Positions 35,108 to 44,395 of a stretch of 64,000 nt of DNA are shown in pieces. The stretch comes from Chitinimonas sp. BJYL2 (lineage in GTDB: Bacteria; Pseudomonadota; Gammaproteobacteria; Burkholderiales; Chitinimonadaceae), in NCBI RefSeq assembly GCF_027257935.1, contig NZ_JANZKW010000004.1, positions 310,001 through 374,000 on the forward strand, given 5' to 3'. Below the pieces are notes generated by a model, which was not told where the DNA came from, did not search any database, and worked only from the letters and a program-made list of their open reading frames with translations. Numbering within the stretch: position 1 is the stretch's first letter; every line of letters starts with the position of its first letter. The position numbers were made by a program, and so were the translations under genes.

Positions 35108-35968
35108 ATGCAAGCGCAGATTGCCCCGTTCTATGATCCGGTCACCGGCACCATCAGCTATGTGGTGTACGACCAATGCGGCGGCCACGCGGCGCTGATA
35201 GACCCGGTGCTGGATTACGACCCCAAATCCGGCCGCACCAGCACGGCCAACGCCGACAAGCTGATCGACTACGTGCTCACCCACGATCTGAGCGTGGTCT
35301 GGATACTGGAAACCCATGCCCACGCCGATCATCTGTCTGCCGCCGCCTGGCTCAAGGCTCGGCTGGGCGGCAAGATCGCCATCGGCGAGCACATCAATCA
35401 GGTGCAGGGGGTGTTCAAACGCTTGTTCCATCTGGAAGAGAGCTTCGCCACCGATGGCAGCCAGTTCGATCATCTGTTCCGCGATGGCGAAACCTTCCGC
35501 ATCGGCGAGCTGACCGCCACGGCGCTGTTCGTCCCCGGCCATACGCCGGCCGACATGGCTTACCAGATCGGCGATGCGGTATTTGTGGGCGATACGCTGT
35601 TCATGCCCGACGTGGGCTCGGCACGGTGTGACTTTCCCGGTGGCGATGCGGCAACGCTGTATCAATCGGCCCAGCGCATCCTGAGCCTGCCCGATGAGAC
35701 CCGCCTGTTCCTGTGCCACGACTACCCGCCCGAGGGCCGCAAGCCCGTCTGGGAAACCACGGTGGGTGCACAGAAAGCCGCCAATATCCATCTGCACGCG
35801 GGCACCACCGAGCAAGATTTCATCGCCATGCGTACCGCCCGCGACAAAACGCTGGGCATGCCCACGCTGATCCTGCCTGCGATCCAGATCAATATCCGCG
35901 CGGGTGAATTGCCACCGGCGGACGACAATGGGGTGCGCTATCTGCGCATTCCGCTGAATGCACTCTAG
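35108..35968 (+). CDS. blh: MBL-fold persulfide dioxygenase-like hydrolase (Blh/ETHE1 type)
   Basis: A 286-residue metallo-beta-lactamase-fold protein. Metal ligands are in ETHAHADHLSAA (HxHxDH), VPGHTPADMAY, FVGDTLFMPDVGSARCDFPGG and LFLCHDYPPEG. The DxGxARxDFPGG and HDYPPEGR words are those of ETHE1-like sulfur dioxygenases and the Blh protein regulated by BigR in plant-associated bacteria. It would oxidise glutathione persulfide to sulfite and glutathione. It is divergent from bigR and probably repressed by it until sulfide or persulfide accumulates. The ATG at 35108 begins MQAQIAPFYDPVTGTISYVV. Confidence 0.92.
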   Translation: MQAQIAPFYDPVTGTISYVVYDQCGGHAALIDPVLDYDPKSGRTSTANADKLIDYVLTHDLSVVWILETHAHADHLSAAAWLKARLGGKIAIGEHINQVQGVFKRLFHLEESFATDGSQFDHLFRDGETFRIGELTATALFVPGHTPADMAYQIGDAVFVGDTLFMPDVGSARCDFPGGDAATLYQSAQRILSLPDETRLFLCHDYPPEGRKPVWETTVGAQKAANIHLHAGTTEQDFIAMRTARDKTLGMPTLILPAIQINIRAGELPPADDNGVRYLRIPLNAL

Positions 35969-36024
35969 GGCATGACCAGAGCACCGCACGCACTAGCCGA
36001 GTCATCAAACCCGCATCGGCAAAT

Positions 36025-37266
36025 CTAGTAAAGCGCCATCGCCATCACCAGGGCGGCAGCAACCGTCAGCGACCATGCCAGTGGTTTGAAGATGCGCCAG
36101 CCAAACGCTGCGCCACCCAGCATGAAAGCCATGCCGAGCTTGAATACCGTGTTCGATGCCAGCGCCAATACCACCAGCAACAGCGCCGTGCTCCCTGCCA
36201 GCTGTTGCTGCTTGGCCATCTGCAGACTCGATAGCGTGATGGCATCCACATCCGTCATCCCGCTGAGCAGCGCCAGCAGATACAAGCCGCCGTGCCCCAC
36301 CACGTCATTGAGCCAAGCCGCAGCCAGGAGCACCGCGCTGTAGAGCGCCGCAAACATCACGGCGTGACCGATGGCAGCAGGGTTGCCAGCCGGGCTGGCA
36401 GCCATTGCCGCAGGTTGCGCTCGCAGCAAGGGCCAGGCGGCCAGCAAGCCAGCCAGTAAAGCCCCGCCCATGATGATCAGCAAGGCAGGCGCCTGCACCG
36501 GGGCGACCAGTGAGCCCGTCAGGGCCAGCCGGGGCAACACAGTGAGATTGGCCAGCACCGTGACCAGCGCCGCCTGCGTCGTGGCATCCGTCGCCCTGGC
36601 GAGCCTTGCCTGCGCCAGCGTGGTGGCCGTGCTGGACACCAGCCCACCCAGCACACCCGCCAGCCGCGCACCAGCGCGGGCACCGAAGGCGCGCTGGGCG
36701 ATGAATCCGCCCAGGCTGATGCCAGATATCAGTACAGCCAGCAGACCGGTCCGGTAGGGGTTGAACGCGCCATAAGGGCCGAATTGCCGATCCGGCAACA
36801 TGGGCAGGATTACCAGGCTCAGCACCGCAAACTGCAGCACGGAACGGATGTCATCCGGCGCAAAACGGTGTGCCAGGCCTGCAAGCTCGGTCTTGAAGTG
36901 CAACAGGGCCGTTGCCGTTACGCCGAGCGCAATCGCCAGGCCGTGCTCGCCCAGCCAGCACAGCACGCCCAAACCAAAGCAGAACAGCAGCGCCACTTCC
37001 GTGGTGGTACCGGGGTCCGACGTTTGCGCCGCACGGTCGCGATAGGCCTGCACGATGGCCATGGCCACTGCTAGCCAGGCCACGACGATGAGCCAAGGGC
37101 TGCCCCAGCGTTCTGACAGCATTGCCGACAAGGTGCCCAGCAGGGCCGTCAGTGCAAATGTACGTACGCCTGCCAAGGCGGCCGGATTGCGTTCGCGCTC
37201 CAGCCCCAGCAAAAAGCCCAATGCCAGACTCAGGGCAAAACCCGGCAAGAGGTTCAGATCCAGCAC
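36025..37266 (-). CDS. MgtC/SapB family membrane protein with DUF4010 domain
   Basis: A 413-residue inner-membrane protein. The N-terminal MgtC domain shows LPGFALSLALGFLLGLERERN, AGVRTFALTALLGTL and TTEVALLFCFGLGVLCW. The DUF4010 half (about 180-400) contains GVLGGLVSSTATTLAQARLA and GMTDVDAITLSSLQMAKQ. It has about a dozen membrane segments. The role is unknown; MgtC proteins act in magnesium or membrane-energetics control, but this longer form is functionally open. It stands alone between blh and the lipase gene. The ATG is at 37266. Confidence 0.88.
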   Translation of the reverse strand: MLDLNLLPGFALSLALGFLLGLERERNPAALAGVRTFALTALLGTLSAMLSERWGSPWLIVVAWLAVAMAIVQAYRDRAAQTSDPGTTTEVALLFCFGLGVLCWLGEHGLAIALGVTATALLHFKTELAGLAHRFAPDDIRSVLQFAVLSLVILPMLPDRQFGPYGAFNPYRTGLLAVLISGISLGGFIAQRAFGARAGARLAGVLGGLVSSTATTLAQARLARATDATTQAALVTVLANLTVLPRLALTGSLVAPVQAPALLIIMGGALLAGLLAAWPLLRAQPAAMAASPAGNPAAIGHAVMFAALYSAVLLAAAWLNDVVGHGGLYLLALLSGMTDVDAITLSSLQMAKQQQLAGSTALLLVVLALASNTVFKLGMAFMLGGAAFGWRIFKPLAWSLTVAAALVMAMALY

Positions 37267-37399
37267 GTTTCTTCCTTATCGGCTCGTTGCCTCAGGGTAC
37301 GCCCTGTCCAGGCAATACGTTTGCCCATCAGCATAGTGAGCGCCGTTCCGAGCTGCCTTGATGCGTATCAGTCCCGCACATTCCTGCAACAAAACCAAC

Positions 37400-37438
37400 C
37401 AATCGAGCGATTGCTCTAGACATTTAGCAAGCGCTTGC
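37400..37438. promoter_or_regulatory. Two palindromes upstream of the lipase gene
   Basis: CAATCG-AG-CGATTG (37400-37413) and GCAAGCGCTTGC (37427-37438) lie 59-97 nt before the lipase ATG. The second has the central CG and symmetric arms seen in LacI/GalR-type operators. No matching regulator is encoded beside it. Confidence 0.4.
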
Positions 37439-37442
37439 CTAA

Positions 37443-38423
<981 letters not shown>

Positions 38424-38432
38424 GCCTTGCCC

Positions 38433-39344
38433 ATGCCCTACCCGCGTTATCTGCTGCCCCTCATCGCCCTGCCCCTGCTGCTATTGGCAGGTTGGGCGGT
38501 GAGCACCCCGGAGGCTACAGCCCCGGCGGGCAGCAGCAGCCCCACACAAACGGGCACGCAAGTCGACGCCGGCACGTCCACCACAACGGACGTGCCTCGC
38601 GCCGATGAGCGCCTCAAGGAATTGTTCGATTACTACCTGAGCACTGAAGGCGAACAAACGCTTGACGCGATTACCCGCCAGATCGACGCCGAGCTGGCCA
38701 AGCGCTTCCCCAGCGCCATCTCCCAGGACAGGCAACGCCTGTTCCGCCAGTTCCTCGCTTACCGCCGCGCCTTGCAGCCACTGGACGCCGATCCTAATCT
38801 ACAAGGCAGCACGCCCGCGCAGGCACGCCGCCGTCTCGATGCTGCCCGCGCGCTGCGCAGCCAGTATTTCAGTCCGGCCGAAATCGACGCCTTGTTTGGC
38901 TGGGAGGATCGCTACGACGACGATGCCCTGGCACGCCAGCAAATCGCCGCCGATGCCAGCCTCAACGAGCAGCAAAAACAGGCGCGTCTGGCTGAATTGG
39001 ATAAGCAACTCGACCCCGCCATGCTGACTGCCCGCCAACAACCGGTACAGCACCTGTTGCTGGCCGACCACGCCACCCAGGCCCGCGCCCAAGGCCAGAG
39101 CGAAGCAGATATCCAGCGCTGGCGAGCCACCCAAGTAGGCGAAGCCGCCGCCGATCGCCTTGCAGCACTGGATCGCGAAGAAGCCGCCTGGCAACAACGT
39201 ATCCAGCAATACCTGGGCGAGCGCCGCGCCCTGCTCGGCCGCACCGATCTGGATGCGCCGGCACGCCAGCAAGCGCTGCAAACCCTGCGCGACAGCCGCT
39301 TTACGTCGCAGGAGCAGCTGCGGCTCGCCGCCTACGAAGGCTGA
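38433..39344 (+). CDS. lifO: Lipase-specific foldase (Lif/LifO)
   Basis: A 303-residue chaperone anchored by an N-terminal membrane segment (LLPLIALPLLLLAGWAV). After a Thr/Ser/Pro linker comes RADERLKELFDYYLSTEGE, the Lif folding motif. The canonical form is RxxFDY; here the residue three before Phe is Lys and an Arg lies two further back. The rest is the extended helical arm (ARRRLDAARALRSQYFSPAEIDALFG, LTARQQPVQHLLLADHATQARAQG in parts). It folds the lipase of the preceding gene in the periplasm. The ATG at 38433 is chosen; a TTG two codons upstream is in frame. Confidence 0.9.
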   Translation: MPYPRYLLPLIALPLLLLAGWAVSTPEATAPAGSSSPTQTGTQVDAGTSTTTDVPRADERLKELFDYYLSTEGEQTLDAITRQIDAELAKRFPSAISQDRQRLFRQFLAYRRALQPLDADPNLQGSTPAQARRRLDAARALRSQYFSPAEIDALFGWEDRYDDDALARQQIAADASLNEQQKQARLAELDKQLDPAMLTARQQPVQHLLLADHATQARAQGQSEADIQRWRATQVGEAAADRLAALDREEAAWQQRIQQYLGERRALLGRTDLDAPARQQALQTLRDSRFTSQEQLRLAAYEG

Positions 39345-39486
39345 ACGGCATTCCGGCCCTTGCCGGACACCACATACCCTACGGTATGCTTATGTTCAAG
39401 CCTCGCCTACCTGCGCCGGCCAACGACTCCCGTGCCCGGCATGGTTATCCGCGAGCACGATGCCGACTCCTCATGAAAGGACCCGC

Positions 39487-42400
39487 ATGAACCCGTATCG
39501 CCTCGGTCTGAGCACCCTCAGCCTCGCCCTGGTTTCCGCCCTTGCCCACGGCGCGCCTGCCACCGACAGCGCCACCAAGCTGGTGCGTCAGCCCACCGTA
39601 TCGGCAGACCAACTCGCCTTCGTGTACGCCGGTGATATCTGGATTGCCCAGCGCGACGGCAGCAACCCGCGCCGCCTCACCGCACACCCGGCCAGCGAAT
39701 TCCAGCCGCGCTTTTCACCCGATGGTCGCTGGATCGCCTTCTCGGCCAGCTACGACAACAACACCGATGTGTATGTGATGCCCGCCAGCGGCGGCCAGCC
39801 GCAGCGGCTGACCTGGCATCCGGGTGCAGATACTGTCAGCGGCTGGAGTACCGACGGCAAGCGCGTGCTGTTTGCCTCGGCGCGTGAAGTGGCCAACGGC
39901 CGCAGCGAGCATCTGTATGAAGTGCCCTACACGGGCGGCCCGGAAACCAAGCTGATGGCGGCACTGGCAACCGAGGGTGTGTGGTCCGCGGATGGCAAGC
40001 GCCTCGCCTATCGCCCATTCCGCAAGGCGCACAACGCCGGTGCCGGCTGGCGGCAATCGCGCGGCGGCACCACACCACCGATCTGGATCATTGACCCGGC
40101 CACGCAAAAGCTCGAGAAGCTGCCGCATGTCAACGCATCGGATTTCAACCCGCTGTGGGCTGGCGACGAAGTCGTCTTCATCTCCGACCGCAACGATGGC
40201 GCGGCTAATCTCTACGCCTGGCACAGCGGCACCAAGGCACTGCGCCAGCTGACGCGCGAGACCGTCTGGGATGTGCGCCACGCAAGCGTGCAAGGCCGCA
40301 CCGTGGTGTATGAGGTGGGTGGCGAGTTCAAACAGATCGATCTCGACACCGGCAGCATCAGCGCACTGCCCATCAGCCTGGCCGCTCAGGCACCGCAAGC
40401 GCGCCCGCAATGGAAGGACGCCAGCAAGGCCATCACCCAGGCGCAGCTTTCGCCTACCGGCAAGCGCGTATTGATGACTGCGCGCGGCGATGTGTTCAGC
40501 GTACCGGTCAAGGACGGCTCGGTACGCAATCTGAGCAAGACCGACGGCGTGCGCGAAGCCAATGCACTGTGGCGCCACGATGGCCAGAAAGTGGCTTACC
40601 TGTCCGACGAAGGCAGGGTGCACAGCGTGATGGTCCGTGGTGCCGATGGCCTCGATACCCCCGTGCGCCACGCCCTGCCCGCCCCCGGCTATTACGAACT
40701 ACTGAGCTGGTCGCCCGATGGCCAGCGCATCCTGTTCCACGACAACCAGCTACGCCTGTTTGCGCTCAAGCTCGATACCGGCGCGATCAGCGAAATCGAC
40801 CAGCGCGAGCGCCGTGGCGGCTTTGCACCGGCCTTCTCCCCGGATGGCCAGTGGCTGGCTTACACGGTGGAAGGCGAGAACCACTTCACGCGGGTGAAGC
40901 TGTATCACTTTGCCAGCGGCCGCAAAGCCGAGCTGGCCAATCATCTGGTCGAAACCGACAACCCGGTGTTCTCCAGCGACGGCCTGCTGTATTTCACCGC
41001 CTCCACCAATGCCGGCCCCGCGCAGGTGCGGCTCGACATGTCCACCCAGGAACGCCCGGTGCGCAAGGGCATCTATGCAGCCGTACTGGCGGCCGATGGC
41101 ATCTCGCCCCTCGCCCCCAAGACCGGCGATGAAGAAGCGCCCAAAGCCGACAAGTCTTCCGATAAGTCTACTGACAAAGCCAGCGACAAGCCCGCAGACA
41201 AGGGTGATGCAAAGGCCGGTGACAAAGCCAAGCCGGCCAAGGCCACCAAGGTGGATCTCGATGGCCTTGCAGACCGCATCGTTGCCTTGCCCGTTGCCGA
41301 GCGCAACTACGACAGCCTCACAGCCGCCGCCGACGGCGCACTGTTCTATCTGGCGCGCAAGCAGCCCGGCAGCTCCATCGAACCCGACAACAACGCCCGC
41401 GGCGCCAATGCCGACCTGTATCGCTACAACCGTGAGGAGCGCAGCGAGAAACTGCTGAAAAGCGGTGTGTCCGATCTCAGCGCCAGCCTTGATGGCAAGA
41501 AGCTGCTGATCTCGGCCGGCGAAGGCAAGTTCGAAGTCGCCGATGCCGGCGAGAAGCTCGATGGCAAGCCTGTGGATGTGAGCGGCCTGCGCATGCTGGT
41601 GGATCCGCGCCGCGAATGGGCGCAGATTTTCGACGAAACCTGGCGCATGCAGCGCGACTTCTTCTACGACCCCAAGCTGCACGGTCTGGACTGGCAAGCC
41701 GTGCGCGCTCGCTACGCCGCCCTGCTGCCACATGTACCGCGCCGTGAAGACCTGAACGAGTTGCTGGCCGACATGATCGGCGAGCTGCAAGTGGCCCACA
41801 ACAATGTGCGCGGCGGCGATGTGCATACCGAGCGCCCCGCCAGCGTAGGCCTGCTGGGCGCCGACTTTGCACTCAAGAACGGCCGCTATGTGGTCAGCAA
41901 GATCTACCGAGGCGATCGCTGGAACCCCTTCCTGCCCGCTCCGCTGGCGGCTGCCGGCGTTGGCATTGCCGAGGGCGACACGCTACTGGCCGTGAACGGC
42001 CGGACGCTCGACGGCGGCACCAACCTGTTCGCCGCGCTCGAAGACACGGTGGGCAAGCAGGTCACCCTGAGCTACAGCCGCGATGGGAAAACCACGAAAA
42101 CAGCCACGGTCGTACCGGTAGCCAGTGAAGCCGCGCTTCGCCAGTGGGATTGGGTGGAACGCAACCGCGAGTATGTGGACCGCAAGAGCGGCGGCAAGCT
42201 CGCCTACGTGTACATGCCCGATACCGCCGATGCCGGCTATACCTTCTTCAACCGCTTGTTCTTCGCCCAGCGCGACCGCGCCGGCCTGATCGTGGACGAC
42301 CGCCGCAACGGCGGCGGCCAAGCCGCCAACTATGTGCTGGAGCTGCTGAGCCGCCCGTATCTGGCCGGCTGGAAAGACCGCTCAGGCCTGACCTTCCACA

Positions 42401-42804
42401 CGCCGGCCGCCGGCATCTGGGGCCCCAAGGCCATGCTGATTGATCAGGACGCCGGTTCGGGCGGTGACTTCATGCCCTATGGCTTCAAGCGCCTGGGCCT
42501 GGGCAAACTGATCGGCACACGCACCTGGGGTGGCCTGATCGGCATCTCGGCGAACCCCGACTTGATCGACGGCGGCAATCTCACCGTGCCGTTCTTCCGC
42601 TTCTATACGCCCGAAGGTGAATGGCGGATCGAGAACGAAGGGGTTGCACCCGATATCGAGGTGGATCTGGACCCGGTGGGCGTGAACGCCGGCAAGGATA
42701 GCCAGCTCGATGCCGCTATCGACCACCTGATGCAGCAACTCCCCACGGCCAAGCCGGTCATCCGCAAGGAAGCCCCGCCCTACCCGACGCAAGTGGGCAA
42801 GTAA
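39487..42804 (+). CDS. Tricorn-type S41 protease with beta-propeller and PDZ domains
   Basis: A 1105-residue exported protein (signal MNPYRLGLSTLSLALVSALAHGAPA). Residues about 35-540 are WD40/TolB-like propeller blades (FSPDGRWIAFSASYDNNTDVYVMP, WSADGKRLAY, FSPDGQWLAY). A hydrophilic Asp/Lys/Ser-Thr linker (about 552-590, repeats like DKSTDKASDKPADK) follows, then a tricorn core domain (EWAQIFDETWRMQRDFFYDP), a PDZ domain (about 830-890, GVGIAEGDTLLAVNGR) and the S41 catalytic domain with nucleophile Ser991 in DAGSGGDFMPYGFK. AAAGGA precedes the ATG at 39487. It probably degrades peptides in the periplasm. A strong terminator follows. Confidence 0.93.
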   Translation: MNPYRLGLSTLSLALVSALAHGAPATDSATKLVRQPTVSADQLAFVYAGDIWIAQRDGSNPRRLTAHPASEFQPRFSPDGRWIAFSASYDNNTDVYVMPASGGQPQRLTWHPGADTVSGWSTDGKRVLFASAREVANGRSEHLYEVPYTGGPETKLMAALATEGVWSADGKRLAYRPFRKAHNAGAGWRQSRGGTTPPIWIIDPATQKLEKLPHVNASDFNPLWAGDEVVFISDRNDGAANLYAWHSGTKALRQLTRETVWDVRHASVQGRTVVYEVGGEFKQIDLDTGSISALPISLAAQAPQARPQWKDASKAITQAQLSPTGKRVLMTARGDVFSVPVKDGSVRNLSKTDGVREANALWRHDGQKVAYLSDEGRVHSVMVRGADGLDTPVRHALPAPGYYELLSWSPDGQRILFHDNQLRLFALKLDTGAISEIDQRERRGGFAPAFSPDGQWLAYTVEGENHFTRVKLYHFASGRKAELANHLVETDNPVFSSDGLLYFTASTNAGPAQVRLDMSTQERPVRKGIYAAVLAADGISPLAPKTGDEEAPKADKSSDKSTDKASDKPADKGDAKAGDKAKPAKATKVDLDGLADRIVALPVAERNYDSLTAAADGALFYLARKQPGSSIEPDNNARGANADLYRYNREERSEKLLKSGVSDLSASLDGKKLLISAGEGKFEVADAGEKLDGKPVDVSGLRMLVDPRREWAQIFDETWRMQRDFFYDPKLHGLDWQAVRARYAALLPHVPRREDLNELLADMIGELQVAHNNVRGGDVHTERPASVGLLGADFALKNGRYVVSKIYRGDRWNPFLPAPLAAAGVGIAEGDTLLAVNGRTLDGGTNLFAALEDTVGKQVTLSYSRDGKTTKTATVVPVASEAALRQWDWVERNREYVDRKSGGKLAYVYMPDTADAGYTFFNRLFFAQRDRAGLIVDDRRNGGGQAANYVLELLSRPYLAGWKDRSGLTFHTPAAGIWGPKAMLIDQDAGSGGDFMPYGFKRLGLGKLIGTRTWGGLIGISANPDLIDGGNLTVPFFRFYTPEGEWRIENEGVAPDIEVDLDPVGVNAGKDSQLDAAIDHLMQQLPTAKPVIRKEAPPYPTQVGK

Positions 42805-42822
42805 GCCGCCGTACGCAGCAAA

Positions 42823-42853
42823 ACAAACAGGGCGCCAATGGCGCCCTGTTTGT
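42823..42853. terminator. Bidirectional terminator after the tricorn-type protease gene
   Basis: ACAAACAGGGCGCC (42823-42836) pairs perfectly with GGCGCCCTGTTTGT (42840-42853) around AAT. It separates the protease gene from the convergent arsR gene. Confidence 0.88.
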
Positions 42854-42872
42854 CTTTACACGCCGGTGCGGA

Positions 42873-43223
42873 CTAGAACCCCGCCGCCTGCCGCTCAAAC
42901 CGGCTGGCAATGCTGCTGCAGACTAGATCACACAGCTGGTAAATGGCCGGATCGGCAATCCGGTAGTACACACTCGTCCCTCGCCCCTCGCGCAGTACCA
43001 GCCCGTTCTTGGCCAGCGTGCTCAGGTGACGCGATACATTCGCATTGGTCATCCCGCATAGCTGCGCCAGCTCGCCCACATTGCGCTCACCCGCGCGTAG
43101 CAGATTGAGGATGCGCAGGCGGTTGGGCTCCGCCAACGCCTGGAAATACTGCGCCACCTGCTCCAGCGCCTGATCCGACAAACCTTCCATAACGCCACAT
43201 ACGTCCTGCATTGCGATGTTCAT
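42873..43223 (-). CDS. ArsR-family transcriptional regulator
   Basis: A 116-residue winged-helix repressor. The core reads YFQALAEPNRLRILNLLRAGERNVGEL, then LCGMTNANVSRHLSTLAKNGLVLREGRGTSVYYRIADP. Cysteines occur at VCGVM near the N-terminus, at QLCGM in the recognition region and as LCDLVC near the C-terminus, so a thiol- or metal-sensing mechanism is possible. It is divergent from the RND pump operon and shares an inverted-repeat promoter with it. The effector cannot be named; the TrxC and rhodanese genes downstream of the pump point to thiol stress. Confidence 0.9.
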   Translation of the reverse strand: MNIAMQDVCGVMEGLSDQALEQVAQYFQALAEPNRLRILNLLRAGERNVGELAQLCGMTNANVSRHLSTLAKNGLVLREGRGTSVYYRIADPAIYQLCDLVCSSIASRFERQAAGF

Positions 43224-43268
43224 GATGATGCCCCCGGACTAGCGGTTTGCCCATGACAATTTGCTTTA

Positions 43269-43297
43269 TTGACTATTTGCACATTTACGCAAATAAT
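43269..43297 (+). promoter_or_regulatory. Promoter and inverted-repeat operator of the RND pump operon
   Basis: TTGACT (43269-43274), a 17-bp spacer and AATAAT (43292-43297). The spacer is framed by TATTTGC (43274-43280) and GCAAATA (43289-43295), perfect 7-bp arms, the likely site of the divergent ArsR protein. Confidence 0.65.
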
Positions 43298-43351
43298 AAA
43301 ATGAAATGTCGCCGATGTCATGCGCGACGACCAATGCCACGGAGTCTGACC

Positions 43352-44386
43352 ATGCTGCCTCTCTCTATCCGAACCGCGTTCCTGCTTGCCACCGTGCTGG
43401 GTACCCATACGACGCTGGCCGCCAATCTGGCCACCGCCAGCGTACGCAGCGACCAGACTGCACCGCTGCGCGCAGCCGAAGGGGTGGTCGAAGCCGTCCG
43501 GTTCAGCGTAATTGCCGCGCAGGTGCCCGGTGCCGTCACCCAGCTGATGGTCAAACCCGGTGAAGCGGTACGTGCCGGCCAGGTTCTGGCCCAGCTCGAT
43601 GCCCGCGCGGCAGACCAAGGTGCACAGGCCAGCAGCGCCCAGGCCGAGGCCGCCAAGGCCGGTCTGGACGTGGCGCGCAAGGAATACGAGCGGCAGCAGC
43701 AACTATTCAATAAACAGTTCATCAGCGCGGCCGCGATGGATCGGGCCGAGGCGCAGTTCAAGGCGGCGCGCGCGCAGGCCAATGCTCAGTTGGCTACGGC
43801 CGGTTCGGCGCGCACCCAGGCCGGCTTTTATACCCTCACCTCCCCTTACGCGGGCATCGTGGCCGAGGTACCGGTGAATCCAGGCGAGATGGCCATGCCG
43901 GGCCGCACCATCGCCACCGTTTACGACCCCGCTGCGCTGCGTGTCACCGCCAGCGTGCCGCAAGCCGCAGTGGCGGAACTGGCCAGCGGCGCCGCAGTGC
44001 GCGTGGAACTACCCTCCTTGCCTGCCCAGCAGCGCTGGCTCACTGCCAGCAAGGTCACCGTGTTGCCCACGGCCGACCAGAGTACCCAAACCGTGCAGAT
44101 TCGCCTCGACTTGCCCAAAGACGCGAGCGCCACACCGGGCATGTTTGCCCGCGCGTGGTTGCCACAGCAAGCAGGCAAGGCATCAGGCCGCTTGTTCGTG
44201 CCCACCAGCGCGCTGTTCCGCCGTGGCGAGATGCAGCTGGCTTATGTGGTCTCGGCACAGGGCAAGCCCTTGCTTCGTCAGGTCAAGGCCGGCATCAGCC
44301 AAGGCGTGGAGACTGAAGTGCTGGCTGGCCTGCGCGCCGGTGAAAAGGTCGCGCTCGATCCGGTTGCTGCGGCCAAGGTGCAATAA
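43352..44386 (+). CDS. RND efflux periplasmic adaptor subunit
   Basis: A 344-residue membrane-fusion protein with signal peptide MLPLSIRTAFLLATVLGTHTTLA. The lipoyl-like halves are VPGAVTQLMVKPGEAVRAGQVLAQLD and FYTLTSPYAGIVAEVPVNPGEMAMPG. A helical hairpin lies between them (QASSAQAEAAKAGLDVARKEYERQQQLF in parts). The C-terminal LFVPTSALFRRGEMQLAYVV and AGLRAGEKVALDP are typical of HlyD/AcrA-type adaptors. GGAG lies eight bases before the ATG at 43352. It bridges the inner-membrane pump of the next gene to an outer-membrane channel that is not encoded here. Confidence 0.92.
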   Translation: MLPLSIRTAFLLATVLGTHTTLAANLATASVRSDQTAPLRAAEGVVEAVRFSVIAAQVPGAVTQLMVKPGEAVRAGQVLAQLDARAADQGAQASSAQAEAAKAGLDVARKEYERQQQLFNKQFISAAAMDRAEAQFKAARAQANAQLATAGSARTQAGFYTLTSPYAGIVAEVPVNPGEMAMPGRTIATVYDPAALRVTASVPQAAVAELASGAAVRVELPSLPAQQRWLTASKVTVLPTADQSTQTVQIRLDLPKDASATPGMFARAWLPQQAGKASGRLFVPTSALFRRGEMQLAYVVSAQGKPLLRQVKAGISQGVETEVLAGLRAGEKVALDPVAAAKVQ

Positions 44387-44395
44387 GGAGCCATC

